Shown here: positions 25,604 through 27,500 of the stretch, piece by piece
Layout of the letters: every line of letters begins with the position of its first letter
Position numbering within the stretch: position 1 is the first letter of the stretch
Source: Cyanophora paradoxa
Lineage: Eukaryota; Glaucocystophyceae; Cyanophorales; Cyanophoraceae
Length of the DNA: 27,500 nucleotides
Assembly (NCBI GenBank): GCA_004431415.1
Contig: QPMI01000705.1
Span: forward strand, 1-27,500
Reading direction: 5' to 3'
The notes under the pieces: generated by a model
Told to the model about the DNA's origin: nothing
What the model saw: the letters and a program-made list of their open reading frames with translations, nothing else
Databases searched by the model: none
Position numbers and translations under genes: made by a program

Positions 25604-27460
25604 TTATTTTTCTTCGGAAAAAGATGCATCAATTACGTCTTCTTCGTTTTTATTTGGTGTTGTCGTCTCTGTTTTTGAATAAACTTGTTTTCCAATTTCT
25701 AATAGAGAATTTTGAAGTTCTTGACAAAGAGACTGAACTTGTTCAAGATTATCCTCTTTTAATGCAGTTTGTAATTGTTGAATCGTTTGTTCAATTGGTG
25801 CTTGAACATTCGGTTCTAACTTAAATTCTTTAAGTTGTCGTTCCGCTTGATTGATTAAAGATTCCGCTTGATTTCTTAGTTCAATTTTTTGTCTATTTTC
25901 TTTATCTTGAGCAGCATTTTTCTCTGCTTCTTGAACCATACGTTCTACTTCATCTTGACTTAATGTAGACGCACCAGTAATTGTAATTGATTTTTCTTTA
26001 CCAGTGCCTTTATCTTTAGCGGTTACAGATAAAATACCATTAGCATCAATATCAAAAGTAACTTCAATTTGTGGAACTCCTCTAGGTGCTGGAGCAATCC
26101 CATCTAAACGGAATGTTCCTAAACTTTTATTATCCTTAGCAAATTCACGTTCCCCTTGTAATACATGAATTTCTACATTAGTTTGCCCATCAGTTGCAGT
26201 AGAAAAAAGCTCTGATTTTTGAGTAGGAATAGTAGTATTACGAACAATAATTTTACTCATAACACCACCTAAAGTTTCAACACCAAGAGAAAGTGGTGTT
26301 ACGTCAAGAAGAACAATATCTTTTACTTCTCCCGCTAAAACTCCAGCTTGAACAGCGGCTCCAACAGCAACTACTTCATCCGGGTTTACACTTTGATTTG
26401 GTACTTTATCTAATACTTTTTGGACTAATTCACGTACTGCAGGAATGCGAGTTGATCCTCCAACTAAAACAACTTCATCAATATCTTCTTTTGTTAATTT
26501 TGCATCTTTAAGTGCTGTTTCTACAGGAATTCGACAACGATCAATTAACGTAGAACATAACTCTTCAAATTTTGCACGATTGAGTGTCGTATCAAAATGT
26601 TTTGGACCAGACGGAGTAAGACTAAGAAAAGGTAATGTGATTTCAGTTTGAGTTACACTTGAAAGTTCTATTTTAGCTTTTTCAGCCGCTTCTGTTAAAC
26701 GTTGTAACGCTTGTTGATCTTCACGAAGATTAATATTTTCTAGTTTTTGAAATTCTTCAATAAAGAAATCTACTAATTTTTTATCAAAATCGTCTCCTCC
26801 TAAATGAGTATCACCTGAAGTAGATAATACTTCAAATACTCCATCGCCAACTTCTAGAATAGAAACATCGAATGTTCCACCGCCTAAATCAAAGACTAAA
26901 ATCGTTTCATTTTTCTTTTTATCTAAGCCATATGCTAAGGAAGCTGCAGTAGGCTCATTAATAATTCGAAGAACTTCAAGACCTGCAATTTTACCTGCAT
27001 CTTTTGTAGCTTGTCGTTGGGAATCATTAAAATAAGCCGGTACCGTAATCACTGCTTGTGTTACTGGTTCACCAATATATTTACTAGCATCTTCCGCTAA
27101 TTTTCGTAAAACTTGTGCTGAAATTTCTTCAGGAGTAAAAGAAGTTTGTAACGCTGGACATTCGATTCTTACATTTTGCGTTCCAGTTACTTTATATGGA
27201 ACTTGTTTTGCTTCTTCAGTAACTTCGTCAAATTTACGCCCAATAAAACGTTTGACAGAATAAAATGTATTTCCGGGATTTAATACAGCTTGTCTTTTTG
27301 CAATTTGTCCAACAAGTCGATCACCTGTTTTTGTATATGCTACTACGGATGGAGTAGTACGAAAGCCTTCCGCATTTGTAATAACCGTAGGTTTTCCACC
27401 CTCCATTACTGCTACTACGGAATTTGTTGTTCCTAAATCAATTCCTACAATTTTACCCAT
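25604..27460 (-). CDS. dnaK: Chaperone DnaK (Hsp70)
   Basis: A 618-residue Hsp70 chaperone of the stroma. The ATPase domain (about 1-380) starts [20 protein letters not shown] and contains [26 protein letters not shown] and [12 protein letters not shown]. The substrate-binding domain follows [15 protein letters not shown], then a helical lid and the tail [13 protein letters not shown], close to the cyanobacterial DnaK2 ending. An in-frame ATG at 27475 would add five residues (MEVKH), but GGAAG at 27469-27473 sits 8 nt before the ATG at 27460 and relatives begin MGK, so I take 27460. It converges on groEL with trnC between. Confidence 0.97.
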   Translation of the reverse strand: MGKIVGIDLGTTNSVVAVMEGGKPTVITNAEGFRTTPSVVAYTKTGDRLVGQIAKRQAVLNPGNTFYSVKRFIGRKFDEVTEEAKQVPYKVTGTQNVRIECPALQTSFTPEEISAQVLRKLAEDASKYIGEPVTQAVITVPAYFNDSQRQATKDAGKIAGLEVLRIINEPTAASLAYGLDKKKNETILVFDLGGGTFDVSILEVGDGVFEVLSTSGDTHLGGDDFDKKLVDFFIEEFQKLENINLREDQQALQRLTEAAEKAKIELSSVTQTEITLPFLSLTPSGPKHFDTTLNRAKFEELCSTLIDRCRIPVETALKDAKLTKEDIDEVVLVGGSTRIPAVRELVQKVLDKVPNQSVNPDEVVAVGAAVQAGVLAGEVKDIVLLDVTPLSLGVETLGGVMSKIIVRNTTIPTQKSELFSTATDGQTNVEIHVLQGEREFAKDNKSLGTFRLDGIAPAPRGVPQIEVTFDIDANGILSVTAKDKGTGKEKSITITGASTLSQDEVERMVQEAEKNAAQDKENRQKIELRNQAESLINQAERQLKEFKLEPNVQAPIEQTIQQLQTALKEDNLEQVQSLCQELQNSLLEIGKQVYSKTETTTPNKNEEDVIDASFSEEK

Positions 27461-27468
27461 ATGTTTAA

Positions 27469-27473
27469 CTTCC
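27469..27473 (-). promoter_or_regulatory. Shine-Dalgarno sequence for dnaK
   Basis: GGAAG on the minus strand, 8 nt before the ATG at 27460. It argues for the shorter of two in-frame starts. Confidence 0.55.
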
Positions 27474-27500
27474 ATTAAAATATCAATATAAGATTTTTTA

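Overview
This window is a piece of a plastid genome, almost certainly the cyanelle (muroplast) of a glaucophyte alga of the genus Cyanophora, most likely C. paradoxa. Photosystem, cytochrome b6f, ATP synthase, Rubisco, ribosomal protein and tRNA genes are packed on both strands with very AT-rich spacers. Two features point to Cyanophora. The one-piece tmRNA has a tag reading frame ending in RKAAFAV. The diiron protein at 12426-12968 matches symerythrin, a protein known from C. paradoxa, down to the expected positions of its cross-linked residues (F17, V127). Plastid-encoded rbcS, groES, groEL, dnaK, hli, psb28, psbV, psbX and tmRNA exclude land plants. No introns or IS elements are visible.

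Layout. (1) 1-3735: start of rpoB (-), tmRNA (-), eight tRNAs, rps16 and rpl28 (+), psb28 and psaE (-), hli (+). (2) 4068-8461: psbI (+), a putative petL (-), psbA (+), then the rbcL-rbcS operon (-). (3) 8944-12968: atpB-atpE, petA and symerythrin (+); atpB and rbcL diverge from a shared 482 bp spacer. (4) 13053-18458: psaM, psbD-psbC (17 nt overlap, GTG start for psbC), psbK (-), psbM, trnL-GAG (-), psbX, a BioY-like membrane protein (-), trnG-UCC (-), ycf33. (5) 18504-20956: alpha-operon remnant rpl36-rps13-rps11-rpoA-rps9 (-). (6) 21366-27460: psbV (+), clpP (-), groES-groEL (+), trnC (-), dnaK (-), a run of proteostasis genes.

Most items are known plastid genes. The parts most worth a second look are: four long palindromes with no spacer at gene ends (491-560, 4201-4275, 13135-13210, 22127-22190), one running into psaM codons; a class-II tRNA with a CAU anticodon; a CIRCE-like operator with exact 9-9-9 geometry just downstream of a near-consensus promoter for groES-groEL; plastid copies of symerythrin and a BioY-like protein; a TTG start for rps13; and a GC-richer segment of unknown nature between psbV and clpP. 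All calls come from reading the sequence, without database searches.
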